Shown here piece after piece: positions 7,715 through 14,261 of a DNA stretch of 14,580 bases (within the stretch, counting starts at the first letter, position 1; each line of letters opens with the position of its first letter). The stretch lies in assembly GCA_016649455.1 (NCBI GenBank), contig JAENXO010000017.1:1-14580 (forward strand). Reading direction: 5' to 3'. The DNA is from Gemmatimonadota bacterium (GTDB lineage: Bacteria > Gemmatimonadota > Gemmatimonadetes > Palauibacterales > Palauibacteraceae). The position numbers and the translations under genes were made by a program. The notes beneath the pieces were generated by a model. The model saw only the letters and a program-made list of their open reading frames with translations. It did not search any database and was not told where the DNA came from.

Positions 7715-8779
7715 TCAGGCGGGCGTGATCGCGGGAGCGAGATAGACGTCCTGGATCAGGTTCAGCAGCTGGACGCCCTCCTTCATCGGACGCTGGAACG
7801 CCTTTCGGCCGGAGATCAGGCCGGTACCACCCGCACGCTTGTTGATCACGGCAGTGTGCACGGCGTCGCCGAAGTCGTTCTTGCCGGAGGCGCCACCGCT
7901 GTTGATCAGTCCGACGCGGCCCATGTAGCAGTTCGCTACCTGCCAGCGGCACAGGTCGATCGGGTGATCGGTGCCCAGCTTCTCGTACATCTGTTTGTCG
8001 AATTTCCCGAAGCTGGCGCCGCCCTCGTTCATCGCCAGGTAGCCGCCGTTGTTCTCGGGCAGCTTCTGCTTGATGATGTCGGCCTGGATCGTCACGCCCA
8101 GGTGATTGGCCTGTCCGGTCAGATCGGCGCTGACGTGGTAGTCTTTGTCCTTCTTGAACGCCGAGTTCCGGATGTAGCACCACAGGACCGTCGCCATGCC
8201 GAGGTCGTGCGCCAGCGAGAACGCCTCGGCAACTTCCTGGATCTGCCGGTCGCTCTCGCTCGAACCGTAGTAGATCGTGGCTCCGACCGCCGCGGCTCCC
8301 ATCTCGTATGCTCTTTCGACGGTTCCGAACATGATCTGGTCGAACGTGTTCGGGAACGTGAGCAGCTCGTTGTGATTGAGCTTGACGAGGAACGGGATCT
8401 TGTGGGCGTACTGGCGCGCCACCGCGCCCAGCACACCGAAGGTCGAGGCGACTGCATTGCAGCCACCCTCGATCGCCAGCTCCACGATCTTCGCCGGATC
8501 GAAATAGTCGGGGTTCTTCGTGAAGCTCGCGACGCCCGAATGCTCGATCCCCTGGTCGACCGGGAGGATGGACACGTAACCCGTTCCGCCGAGCCGGCCG
8601 TGCGAATGAATCCAGGCGAGATTGCCCAGGACCCTGTTGTTGCGGTCCGAGGACGCCCACACCCGGTCGATGAAGTCAGGCCCCGGAATGTGGATCCGGT
8701 CCTTCGTGATGCCGGCGCACGTGTGGTCCAACAGAGACCTCGCGTCGTCGCCCAGGAGATTCAGGATTTCTTCATTCAT
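7715..8779 (-). CDS. fbaB: Class I fructose-bisphosphate aldolase (FbaB/DhnA type)
   Basis: This cytoplasmic glycolysis/gluconeogenesis enzyme interconverts fructose 1,6-bisphosphate with dihydroxyacetone phosphate and glyceraldehyde 3-phosphate, using a lysine Schiff base and no metal. The 354-residue protein aligns by eye along its whole length with E. coli FbaB (350 aa). Shared segments include GTGYVSILPVDQGIEHSGVA (66-85), YAHKIPFLVKLNHNE (124-138), GAAAVGATIYYGS (161-173), RNSAFKK (204-210), YHVSADLTGQANHLG (214-228), NCYMGRVGLINSGGASG (283-299) and INKRAGGTGLISGRKAF (312-328). The Schiff-base lysine is expected in DIIKQK (Lys237 or Lys239). I see no clear Shine-Dalgarno before the ATG at 8779, although the protein N-terminus matches the family. 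The next gene starts 6 bp after its stop, so they are probably co-transcribed. Confidence 0.97.
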   Translation of the reverse strand: MNEEILNLLGDDARSLLDHTCAGITKDRIHIPGPDFIDRVWASSDRNNRVLGNLAWIHSHGRLGGTGYVSILPVDQGIEHSGVASFTKNPDYFDPAKIVELAIEGGCNAVASTFGVLGAVARQYAHKIPFLVKLNHNELLTFPNTFDQIMFGTVERAYEMGAAAVGATIYYGSSESDRQIQEVAEAFSLAHDLGMATVLWCYIRNSAFKKDKDYHVSADLTGQANHLGVTIQADIIKQKLPENNGGYLAMNEGGASFGKFDKQMYEKLGTDHPIDLCRWQVANCYMGRVGLINSGGASGKNDFGDAVHTAVINKRAGGTGLISGRKAFQRPMKEGVQLLNLIQDVYLAPAITPA

Positions 8780-8881
8780 GAGTCGAATCCGGATGTGTGA
8801 AGGTTGTTGCTCGGGGCACGGTCAACTCCCCGGCAAGATGCGATACGGAAACAGGATCCGCAAAGCCGGTCTGCCCGCATG

Positions 8882-9514
8882 TCAGAGCCATACCGGGTAG
8901 GACAGCATCATCCCGAATGCGCCGGTGAACAGCAGCGTACCCATGATGAGTATGCCGATGCGAACCCGGTCTTCCTCGAACTTCTCGGAGATCCCGGCGA
9001 AGAACAGGACCGACGCGAACACGACCGTGAGCAGCACGTACCGATCGGCTCGCTGGTCGTATTCCCGCGCCACGGTCCACCGGTCGCTCGCTTCTGCTTC
9101 CGCGGCGACCGCGAGCGAGTCCTCGATCACAGTGTATTCCGGCAGGATGAACGGGTGTGGCGGGGCGTCCGGGTTGTTTCGCGGATCGGTCGCCAGCCAG
9201 GCATCGACGGCACTGCGCATTCCCGGCCTGAATCGCTCCAGATAGAAGTCTTCCAGCGGCTCGTTGTCCGTCGCGATGGCGCCGATCCACTCCATGAACA
9301 GTGCGGCATCGAGCGACCGCCGCTGCGCCGCGAGAGATGCCTGGAGCGTCGCCCCCCGTCCAGCCCGGTGCGATTCGCCCAGTTGGAAGGATTGCTCGCC
9401 GCTCCACTCCGACGACTGATAGGCGCACCACGCCGTGGCGACGGTCGCGATCGACATCAGGACCGCCGACCAGGTCTCGAGCCGTCGTTCCCTCCGGGAC
9501 ACCTGCTTAGCCAT
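8882..9514 (-). CDS. Uncharacterised membrane protein with three predicted helices
   Basis: I do not recognise a named family. From the ATG at 9514 (GGAG 8 nt upstream) the protein has 210 residues. A basic start MAKQVSRRERRLE leads into membrane helix 1 (about 14-33). A conspicuous WCAYQSSEWSGEQSFQLGES follows. Residues 45-155 are a soluble, charged, alanine-rich region, probably helical, with PDAPPHPFILPEY near 116-127. Helices 2 (158-175) and 3 (185-205) lie close together at the C-terminus, separated by GISEKFEEDRVR. The layout, one helix, a domain of about 120 residues, then a helical hairpin, resembles small DUF4337-like membrane proteins, but I cannot confirm that. A start 28 codons upstream would run into the deaminase gene and lacks support. 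It lies 50 bp after guanine deaminase and 102 bp before the aldolase on the same strand. Confidence 0.75.
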   Translation of the reverse strand: MAKQVSRRERRLETWSAVLMSIATVATAWCAYQSSEWSGEQSFQLGESHRAGRGATLQASLAAQRRSLDAALFMEWIGAIATDNEPLEDFYLERFRPGMRSAVDAWLATDPRNNPDAPPHPFILPEYTVIEDSLAVAAEAEASDRWTVAREYDQRADRYVLLTVVFASVLFFAGISEKFEEDRVRIGILIMGTLLFTGAFGMMLSYPVWL

Positions 9515-9564
9515 CAGGTCGACTCCGTTTTCATTCCAGACCCCTGGCAGTTCAATCGCCGCTT

Positions 9565-10032
9565 CTAGTACTCGACCCGGTCGGTCTTCGCCTGCCACAA
9601 CCGGAACGGTTCCCCGGCTCCATCGACTTCCACCCGGTACATGCGGATCCGCCGGTCACCCGGGAGAAGCTCGATCTCGTCATAGATGAACGCGTCGTCG
9701 AACCCGGCCGCGGCCGCCTCGTCGCGTTCGTTGGCGAAGAATACGGCGTCGGGGCGTGCCCAGTAGATCGCGCCGAGGCACATCGGACAGGGCTCGCTGG
9801 AGGAGTACAGCTCACAGCCCGCGAGCTGATGCGAGCCGAGATTCGTACACGCGTCGCGGATCGCCATCACCTCGGCGTGCGCGGTCGGGTCACGGCTGAC
9901 GGTCACCCGGTTCTGCCCCTGGCCGACGATCTCCCCGTTTCGGACCACGATGGCGCCGAACGGGCCGCCGTTCCCCCTGACGCTTTCCGAAGCGAGCCGG
10001 ACGGCTTCGCGTAGAAACCGGTCGCGGCTCAC
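9565..10032 (-). CDS. guaD: Guanine deaminase (cytidine-deaminase fold, GuaD-like)
   Basis: The enzyme deaminates guanine to xanthine for purine salvage or nitrogen supply. At 155 residues it has the length of Bacillus subtilis GuaD (156). It shows GGPFGAIVVRNGEIV (22-36), the zinc and catalytic motif PTAHAEV (His52, Glu54) and EPCPMCLGAIYWARP (Cys82, Cys85). The stretch AAGFDDAFIYDEI matches GuaD. The chain ends in Glu-Tyr like the B. subtilis enzyme, whose C-terminal tyrosine reaches a partner active site. That end and the GGPFGA start argue against a tRNA adenosine deaminase (TadA), although substrate assignment from sequence alone is not absolute. The GTG start overlaps the stop of the upstream permease (GTGA), with GGAAGG at suitable spacing, so the pair is probably translationally coupled. 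Confidence 0.88.
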   Translation of the reverse strand: MSRDRFLREAVRLASESVRGNGGPFGAIVVRNGEIVGQGQNRVTVSRDPTAHAEVMAIRDACTNLGSHQLAGCELYSSSEPCPMCLGAIYWARPDAVFFANERDEAAAAGFDDAFIYDEIELLPGDRRIRMYRVEVDGAGEPFRLWQAKTDRVEY

Positions 10033-11168
10033 CCGGGACCTTCCGCTTCCGGCTCGACGGTCTCCAGGTCAGGAGGACTGCCCGAGAGAGCGGGCAGGAC
10101 GACCGCCGGGAGAAACTCGGCGAAGGCCCTGCCGTAGATCTCCCACACGGCAATGAACAGCGCCGCGACCACCGGCCCGATGATGAATCCCACCGCTCCG
10201 AAGTAGAACAGTCCGCCCAGCGTACTGATCAGCACCATCAGATCCGGCATCTTCGTGTCCCGCCCCACGAGCGCAGGCCGGAGGAAGTTGTCTACCGTAC
10301 CGACGACCACCAGGCACCACAGTCCAAGGGCGATCGCCATACCGGTCTTTCCGATCACGAACAGGTAGATGACGGCAGGAACCCAGACGAGACCGGTTCC
10401 GACGGCCGGAATGATCGACATGACGGCCATCACGGTTCCCCAGAACGCGGCTCCCTCGATCCCGGCGACCGCGAATCCCGCCCCGGCCAGCAGGCCCTGG
10501 ACGACTCCGATCACCAGCGATCCCTTCAGCGTGGCGCGCGTGACGGAGAGAAACTTCTCCACCATCAGGTTCTCGTCCTCGGGCTCGAGGGGGATGTAGT
10601 ACAGAACCTTCTCGAGCAGCTGTCTCCCTGACAGCAGGAAGAAGAAGAAGGCATACAGCATCACGAACGTGCTGAGGATGAACGAAGCCGTTCCTCTCGT
10701 GGCGGACGCCACACTGTTGACCAGAAACGATCCGACCATGCCGGCCAGCTCGCTGATCTTCGTCATCAACTGGAGCTGGTAGGGTTGCAGCCATTCCAGT
10801 CGGGGATTGCTCCACAGCAGCCTGTCGAGCTGGTCCGGCTGCTCGATCTGCCGCTCGATCCACGGGGCCACCGAATGGGTGACTTCCAACGCCTGGGCCG
10901 CCACGATACCCACGAATATCGACAGCGGGATGAACACGACCAGGATCAGTACGACGACCGTGGCGAGCGCTGCCAGCGCACGCCTGCCGCCGAACCAGTC
11001 CACGAACTTCCGATACATCGGGTGGAACATCCCGGCGAAGATCGCGGCTAGCAGCAGCGCCACCGCCATCCGCTTGATCATGCCGAAGAACACGATGCTG
11101 ATGCCGAGCGCCAGCAACAGCAGGAAGACTCTTCCGAATTGCTCTCGCCGGAACTCGGTCAAGTCCAT
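10029..11168 (-). CDS. AI-2E family (PerM/TqsA/YdiK-type) membrane permease
   Basis: A polytopic inner-membrane protein of 379 residues. Members of this family have been linked to autoinducer-2 export (TqsA), sodium-proton exchange or unknown cargo, so the substrate is open. Hydrophobic segments lie at about 13-50, 66-95, 145-180, 214-240, 243-270, 274-294 and 310-345, with a soluble stretch between 96 and 140, as usual. The C-terminal signature is clear: VDNFLRPALVGRDTKMPDLM (292-311) followed by STLGGLFYFGAVGFIIGPVV (315-334). The tail is acidic and proline-rich. The ATG at 11168 has GAGAG four bases upstream. It is the first gene of a minus-strand train and diverges from the NSS symporter across 248 bp. 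Its stop overlaps the guanine deaminase start, which hints at, but does not prove, a role in purine-base transport. Confidence 0.92.
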   Translation of the reverse strand: MDLTEFRREQFGRVFLLLLALGISIVFFGMIKRMAVALLLAAIFAGMFHPMYRKFVDWFGGRRALAALATVVVLILVVFIPLSIFVGIVAAQALEVTHSVAPWIERQIEQPDQLDRLLWSNPRLEWLQPYQLQLMTKISELAGMVGSFLVNSVASATRGTASFILSTFVMLYAFFFFLLSGRQLLEKVLYYIPLEPEDENLMVEKFLSVTRATLKGSLVIGVVQGLLAGAGFAVAGIEGAAFWGTVMAVMSIIPAVGTGLVWVPAVIYLFVIGKTGMAIALGLWCLVVVGTVDNFLRPALVGRDTKMPDLMVLISTLGGLFYFGAVGFIIGPVVAALFIAVWEIYGRAFAEFLPAVVLPALSGSPPDLETVEPEAEGPG

Positions 11169-11263
11169 CGGTCTCTCGCAGAAAGGAGTTCAGGCCTGGT
11201 GCAACGTTCGCAGTTGGACACCCGAAGCAGGTAAAGTAGGCTTCCACCAGCCTTCGCGGGAGC

Positions 11264-11286
11264 CGGGTCCCGTAAACGCGGACCCG
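11264..11286. repeat. Inverted repeat in the divergent intergenic region
   Basis: CGGGTCC (11264-11270) and GGACCCG (11280-11286) are perfect 7-bp arms around a 9-nt centre. They lie between the divergent permease and symporter genes, upstream of the symporter promoter. The repeat could be an operator shared by both directions. The sequence is GC-rich, so chance is a real alternative. I found no convincing promoter for the permease in the rest of this 248-bp gap. Confidence 0.25.
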
Positions 11287-11309
11287 CGGTTGCCCTCGGG
11301 CGCGCCGGA

Positions 11310-11338
11310 TTGTCCGCCCTCCCCGTGCTCCGTATGAT
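11310..11338 (+). promoter_or_regulatory. Sigma-70-like promoter of the NSS symporter gene
   Basis: TTGTCC (11310-11315, -35) and TATGAT (11333-11338, -10; five of six consensus bases) are separated by exactly 17 bp. Transcription would start near 11345, leaving a leader of about 70 nt before the ATG at 11417. Confidence 0.6.
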
Positions 11339-11416
11339 CGTTCGGCCGTGCCCCGGGGCGGGCAGGCTCGCCTGGGCATGACAGGCCGATCACGATTCTG
11401 GACGACTGGAGGTCCG

Positions 11417-12799
11417 ATGGATCCTGCGACGGGACAGCCGCGAGACACCTGGGGTTCGAAGGCCGCATTCATCCTCGCGGCGGCCGGAAGTGCCATCGGA
11501 CTGGGCAATATCTGGGGCTTCCCGACCGTCGCCGGCCAGAACGGCGGAGCGGCTTTCCTGCTCATTTATCTCGCCGCAGTCGCGTTCATCGGTGCGCCTG
11601 TGATGCTGGCCGAGCTGATCGTGGGCCGGAAGACCGGACTGAACCCGGTCGGCGCGTTCAAGGCGCTGGCCCCGCGGACGGCCTGGGTATTCGTCGGTGG
11701 GTTGGGGGTACTAACCGGGCTCGCGATCCTCAGTTTCTATTCGGTAATCGCTGGCTGGACGCTGTCGTACATCTTCAAGTCGGCGATCGGCACATTCGGG
11801 CCCGAGGCCGACACGGCGGCGATCTTCGCCGAAGTGGCCGGAAATCCGATCCGGGCGATCGGCTGGCACTTCGCCTTCATGGCACTCACGATCTACGTCG
11901 TGCTCGGAGGCGTGCGGGACGGGATCGAGCGCTGGACGAAGGTGCTGATGCCGGTGCTGTTCGTTCTGCTGGCGGCGCTGGCGGTGCGGGCAGTGACGCT
12001 GTCGGGCGCCGCCGAGGGTCTGGAGTTCTACTTCAAGCCGGATTTCAGCAAAGTCAACGGAAGCGTGGTCCTGGCGGCGATCGGGCAGGCGTTCTTCAGC
12101 CTCAGTCTCGGCATGGGCGCGATGATCACCTACGGATCGTACGTATCGAAGCGTGACGACCTCGTCTCGTCCGCTGCATGGGTCACCGCATTCGACACGT
12201 CGATCGCCATCCTGGCCGGCCTGATCATCTTCCCGACTCTGTTCCATGCCGGGCTCGAGCCGGGAGTAGGGGGGCCAGGCATGGTCTTCGTGGTCCTCAC
12301 TTCCCTGCTCTCCTCGATCCCGCCGGCCCCGTGGGGCGGAATCGTGTTTGGGACGGGCTTCTTCATGCTGCTGGGAATCGCCGCCCTGACCTCGAGCGTG
12401 TCGCTGCTCGAGGTACCGACCTCGTGGGCCGTGGATGAGCGCGGCTGGTCCCGGAAGCGAGCGGCGCTGCTGCTCGGCGCCATCGCCTTTCTGCTCGGAA
12501 TTCCAAGCGCCCTGGCGAATGGAGCCGTTCCCTGGCTGACCTCCCTGCCGGGAGTCGGGACCGACTTCCTCTCGTTCCTGTTCACCCTGTTCGGTCAGTA
12601 CTCGCTGGTGATCGGGGCGTTGCTGATCAGTCTGTTCGTCGGGTGGGTGTGGGGAGTGCAGGCGGCCGGCGAGGAAGTCAGAGAGAACGACGGGAAGTTC
12701 CCGCTCGGGCGCCTGTGGGCGTTTCTGATCCGGTTCATCTGCCCGATCGCCATCATGGCGATCCTGTTGAACCTCGTGTGGGGGCTGTTCGGGGCCTGA
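11417..12799 (+). CDS. Sodium-dependent symporter, NSS/SNF (LeuT-like) family
   Basis: An inner-membrane secondary transporter that probably imports an amino acid or related solute with sodium. I chose the ATG at 11417 because GGAGG lies five bases upstream; a longer frame exists but adds 23 residues with no family match. The 460-residue protein begins its first helix with AAAGSAIGLGNIWGFP (21-36). Family positions by comparison with LeuT: Asn31 (LeuT Asn27), Tyr108 and Phe227 near the substrate, Ser228 for Thr254, and LTSS at 324-327 for the Na2 site. Two changes stand out. Gly34 replaces the extracellular-gate Arg30, while its partner Asp is kept (Asp383, in VGTDFLSF). Asp260 replaces Asn286 of the Na1 site (AFDTSIAILAG). 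Shorter than LeuT (519), it probably has 11 helices, as many bacterial members do. It is the only plus-strand gene here. Its substrate cannot be read from sequence. Confidence 0.93.
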   Translation: MDPATGQPRDTWGSKAAFILAAAGSAIGLGNIWGFPTVAGQNGGAAFLLIYLAAVAFIGAPVMLAELIVGRKTGLNPVGAFKALAPRTAWVFVGGLGVLTGLAILSFYSVIAGWTLSYIFKSAIGTFGPEADTAAIFAEVAGNPIRAIGWHFAFMALTIYVVLGGVRDGIERWTKVLMPVLFVLLAALAVRAVTLSGAAEGLEFYFKPDFSKVNGSVVLAAIGQAFFSLSLGMGAMITYGSYVSKRDDLVSSAAWVTAFDTSIAILAGLIIFPTLFHAGLEPGVGGPGMVFVVLTSLLSSIPPAPWGGIVFGTGFFMLLGIAALTSSVSLLEVPTSWAVDERGWSRKRAALLLGAIAFLLGIPSALANGAVPWLTSLPGVGTDFLSFLFTLFGQYSLVIGALLISLFVGWVWGVQAAGEEVRENDGKFPLGRLWAFLIRFICPIAIMAILLNLVWGLFGA

Positions 12800-12817
12800 G
12801 CCGGACCCCCGGCTCAG
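12796..12817. terminator. Shared bidirectional hairpin between convergent genes, containing both stop codons
   Basis: CTGAGCCGG (12796-12804) and CCGGCTCAG (12809-12817) form a perfect 9-bp stem with a 4-nt loop. The left arm holds the TGA of the symporter and the right arm holds the TGA of the heme oxygenase on the other strand. The convergent genes are only 14 bp apart. No T-run follows on either side, so termination would be hairpin- or Rho-assisted. Confidence 0.6.
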
Positions 12818-13455
12818 TCGGTGTCGGGCGGCAGCACGGTGTCGCTGATCGCGGCGATGGCGCGGAACGTGTCGCACGCCGCCTCGGTGACCGCATCCAG
12901 CTGGTCGGGCGTCAATTCGACCTGGTTCGCGAGTCGCTTGAACTCCGCCCACATTTCCGGCTGGCGGTCGCCGTACGGATCCATGTAGGACAGGCCGGCG
13001 CGATCTTCGATCTGCAGTGATCGCTCGAGCACCCGGGCGAGAAACTTCCCACCGTTGGTGCTCCCTTCGAGGACGTAGAGTGGCCCGAGCAACGCGACCG
13101 GGTCGGAGTCTGCGAGATCCTCTACACGGCTGATGAACTCCACCGTCGGCGGAAGGACTGGAATGGTCTCCGGGAACACGTCGAACGCCGCCAGGTCCCG
13201 GTCCAGGTCCGGTACGCGACGTCGGTCGTCGGTGAACAGCCCTGCGAGCCCCGGATGTGATTGCAGGACAGCGTCCAGAGATGTTTCGAGCGACTCGTGC
13301 AGGTGGCGCAACTGGCCCAGGTACATGACGTATGCACCTGGCGGGAGCGTTCCCTTCGCCATCGCGCGCTGCAGCGGACGGGACTCGGCTTCCGTGTGGA
13401 GCGCGCGCGTCGTGTCCCGCAAGTGCCCCATGATGCCAGTAGCCGCGTTCTCCAT
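12814..13455 (-). CDS. Heme oxygenase (biliverdin-producing type)
   Basis: This cytoplasmic enzyme opens heme to biliverdin, carbon monoxide and free iron. The 213-residue product has the fold's key signals: LRDTTRALHTEAE (12-24), where His20 is the expected proximal heme ligand, and the distal helix GPLYVLEGSTNGGKFLARVL (124-143) with its flexible glycines. SYMDPYGDRQPEMWAEF (156-172) is also typical of bacterial HemO/BphO-type enzymes. I chose the ATG at 13455 because GAGG sits five bases upstream. An in-frame TTG at 13494 lies inside the operator-like repeat. A strong promoter and a Fur-box-like site precede it, suggesting induction by iron starvation. No phytochrome or heme-uptake gene is present in the window, so a role in iron acquisition is likelier than pigment supply, but both remain open. 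Confidence 0.9.
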   Translation of the reverse strand: MENAATGIMGHLRDTTRALHTEAESRPLQRAMAKGTLPPGAYVMYLGQLRHLHESLETSLDAVLQSHPGLAGLFTDDRRRVPDLDRDLAAFDVFPETIPVLPPTVEFISRVEDLADSDPVALLGPLYVLEGSTNGGKFLARVLERSLQIEDRAGLSYMDPYGDRQPEMWAEFKRLANQVELTPDQLDAVTEAACDTFRAIAAISDTVLPPDTD

Positions 13456-13477
13456 CCCCACCTCGTCGCTTGCGTGT

Positions 13478-13494
13478 TTGAGACTCGTTCTCAA
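13478..13494 (-). promoter_or_regulatory. Fur-box-like inverted repeat before heme oxygenase
   Basis: On the minus strand the sequence is TTGAGAACGAGTCTCAA. Its core TGAGAAC-G-AGTCTCA is a 7-1-7 inverted repeat and resembles the TGAGAAT-N-ATTCTCA variant of the Fur box, matching at most positions. It starts 11 bp past the -10 box, roughly +5 to +21 of the transcript, where a bound repressor would block transcription. Iron-dependent control is inferred from the site and from the known biology of heme oxygenases. Confidence 0.5.
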
Positions 13495-13505
13495 CTACGC
13501 AGCCG

Positions 13506-13534
13506 AGTATAGAAGGGCCCGCCCTGTGCGTCAA
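13506..13534 (-). promoter_or_regulatory. Sigma-70-like promoter of the heme oxygenase gene
   Basis: On the minus strand, TTGACG (13534-13529, -35) and TATACT (13511-13506, -10) each match five of six consensus bases and are separated by exactly 17 bp. It lies between the terminator of the upstream gene and the Fur-box-like repeat. It is the best promoter in the window. Confidence 0.75.
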
Positions 13535-13542
13535 TGAGGATG

Positions 13543-13582
13543 AAAGAAAAGCCGGGCGCCGCGTCGATCGCGGCGCCCGGCT
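13543..13582 (-). terminator. Rho-independent terminator of the surface-repeat protein gene
   Basis: AGCCGGGCGCCGCG (13550-13563) and its exact complement (13569-13582) make a 14-bp perfect stem with a 5-nt loop. On the minus strand the stem runs directly into TTTTCTTT. It lies 28 bp after the stop codon of the gene at 13610 and insulates the heme oxygenase promoter. Confidence 0.9.
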
Positions 13583-13609
13583 CGGACGCACCCGGTCGGA
13601 GACTCCCGA

Positions 13610-14152
13610 CTAAAAGTCGAAATTCACGATCGGAAAGATTGGCAGCCCGAAGATGTCGCCACCGTTGGCGATGATGTTGATGAGTCCCACCTGGAGCCCC
13701 TGGAGGTCCTTAGCGTAGTTCACGAGAGCGAACTGCAGGCCCCCGAACTCTTCGGCGTAGTTGAAGAGGCCCGAGAGCTGCACGCCCTCACCGGTCACCG
13801 TGTAGTTGCCGAGACCGCTCCATTGGACACCCGACAGATGGCCCGTGTTGTAGGCGCCGGCCCAGTTCCACTGGACTCCCGAAAAGTCGTTCCCCAGGCC
13901 CAACGCACTGAACTGAACGAACGACTGCTCGCCGGTGGTTTTCAGGACGAGGCCGATGTCTACATACTGGACGTCCTCGTTGGCGCAGTAGATCAAGCAC
14001 AGACGAAACGCCCCGACAGACTGGTCCTCGGGCACGATCTGGAGCGGCGTCACCAGGCCGAGCTGAACCGGTTTCGTCTGGGCAGAAGCCGCCCCCGGAA
14101 CCAGGGAAATCGACGAGAATACGAGCGCTACGAGCAGACAGAGCTTCTTCAC
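13610..14152 (-). CDS. Secreted surface-repeat protein (LA_2272-like), function unknown
   Basis: A small exported protein of 180 residues with no known function. The GTG at 14152 has GGAGG five bases upstream and opens a clear signal peptide, MKKLCLLVALVFSSISLVPG followed by AASA-Q (cleavage near residue 24). The mature part begins with TPLQIVPEDQSVGAFRLCLI. Then come about six near-repeats of 14-16 residues, each with Val/Leu-Gln plus an aromatic or aliphatic residue: VQFSALGLGNDF (79-90), VQWNWAGAYN (93-102), VQWSGLGNYT (109-118), VQLSGLFNYA (124-133), LQFALVNYA (139-147), LQVGLINI (153-160). This pattern resembles LA_2272-type surface repeat proteins and suggests stacked beta strands at the cell surface or outer membrane. 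Cys52 and Cys56 in RLCLIYCANED may form a disulfide. The chain ends in Asp-Phe. An in-frame upstream extension has no family look. An intrinsic terminator follows. Confidence 0.75.
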   Translation of the reverse strand: MKKLCLLVALVFSSISLVPGAASAQTKPVQLGLVTPLQIVPEDQSVGAFRLCLIYCANEDVQYVDIGLVLKTTGEQSFVQFSALGLGNDFSGVQWNWAGAYNTGHLSGVQWSGLGNYTVTGEGVQLSGLFNYAEEFGGLQFALVNYAKDLQGLQVGLINIIANGGDIFGLPIFPIVNFDF

Positions 14153-14218
14153 GGCACCCTCCGCGATCAAGGTGGGTTCGATTCCATCGACCAGCCGGGT
14201 AATCCTGTGCAGTGTCTC

Positions 14219-14247
14219 AACATTCGGCCGCCGGGGCTCGCAGTCAA
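14219..14247 (-). promoter_or_regulatory. Weak candidate promoter of the surface-repeat protein gene
   Basis: On the minus strand TTGACT (14247-14242) matches five of six -35 bases. Seventeen bases later AATGTT (14224-14219) is a poor -10. It lies in the 109-bp gap after the stop of the partial upstream gene, so the gene may also be read through from upstream. Confidence 0.25.
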
Positions 14248-14261
14248 GTGACCCGAAAGTC

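Noticed and set aside
8780..8881. A promoter for the aldolase based on TTGACC in the upstream gap
   Set aside because: No -10 box lies at 16-18 bp from it; the nearest candidate is too poor.
7856..9568. Long plus-strand frames opposite the aldolase and the three-helix membrane protein
   Set aside because: They are antisense to well-supported genes and show low-complexity composition with no ribosome sites.
9565..10032. tRNA adenosine deaminase (TadA) as the identity of the deaminase
   Set aside because: The GGPFGA start, the AAGFDDAFIYDEI segment and the Glu-Tyr C-terminus match guanine deaminase better.
10069..11565. A 498-codon minus-strand frame over the AI-2E permease
   Set aside because: It overlaps a recognised membrane protein in another frame and has arginine/glycine-rich shadow composition.
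11711..13591. A 626-codon minus-strand open frame opposite the symporter and out of frame with heme oxygenase
   Set aside because: The translation is arginine-, proline-, histidine- and glutamine-rich with no fold signals. It is a GC-rich shadow of two well-supported genes.
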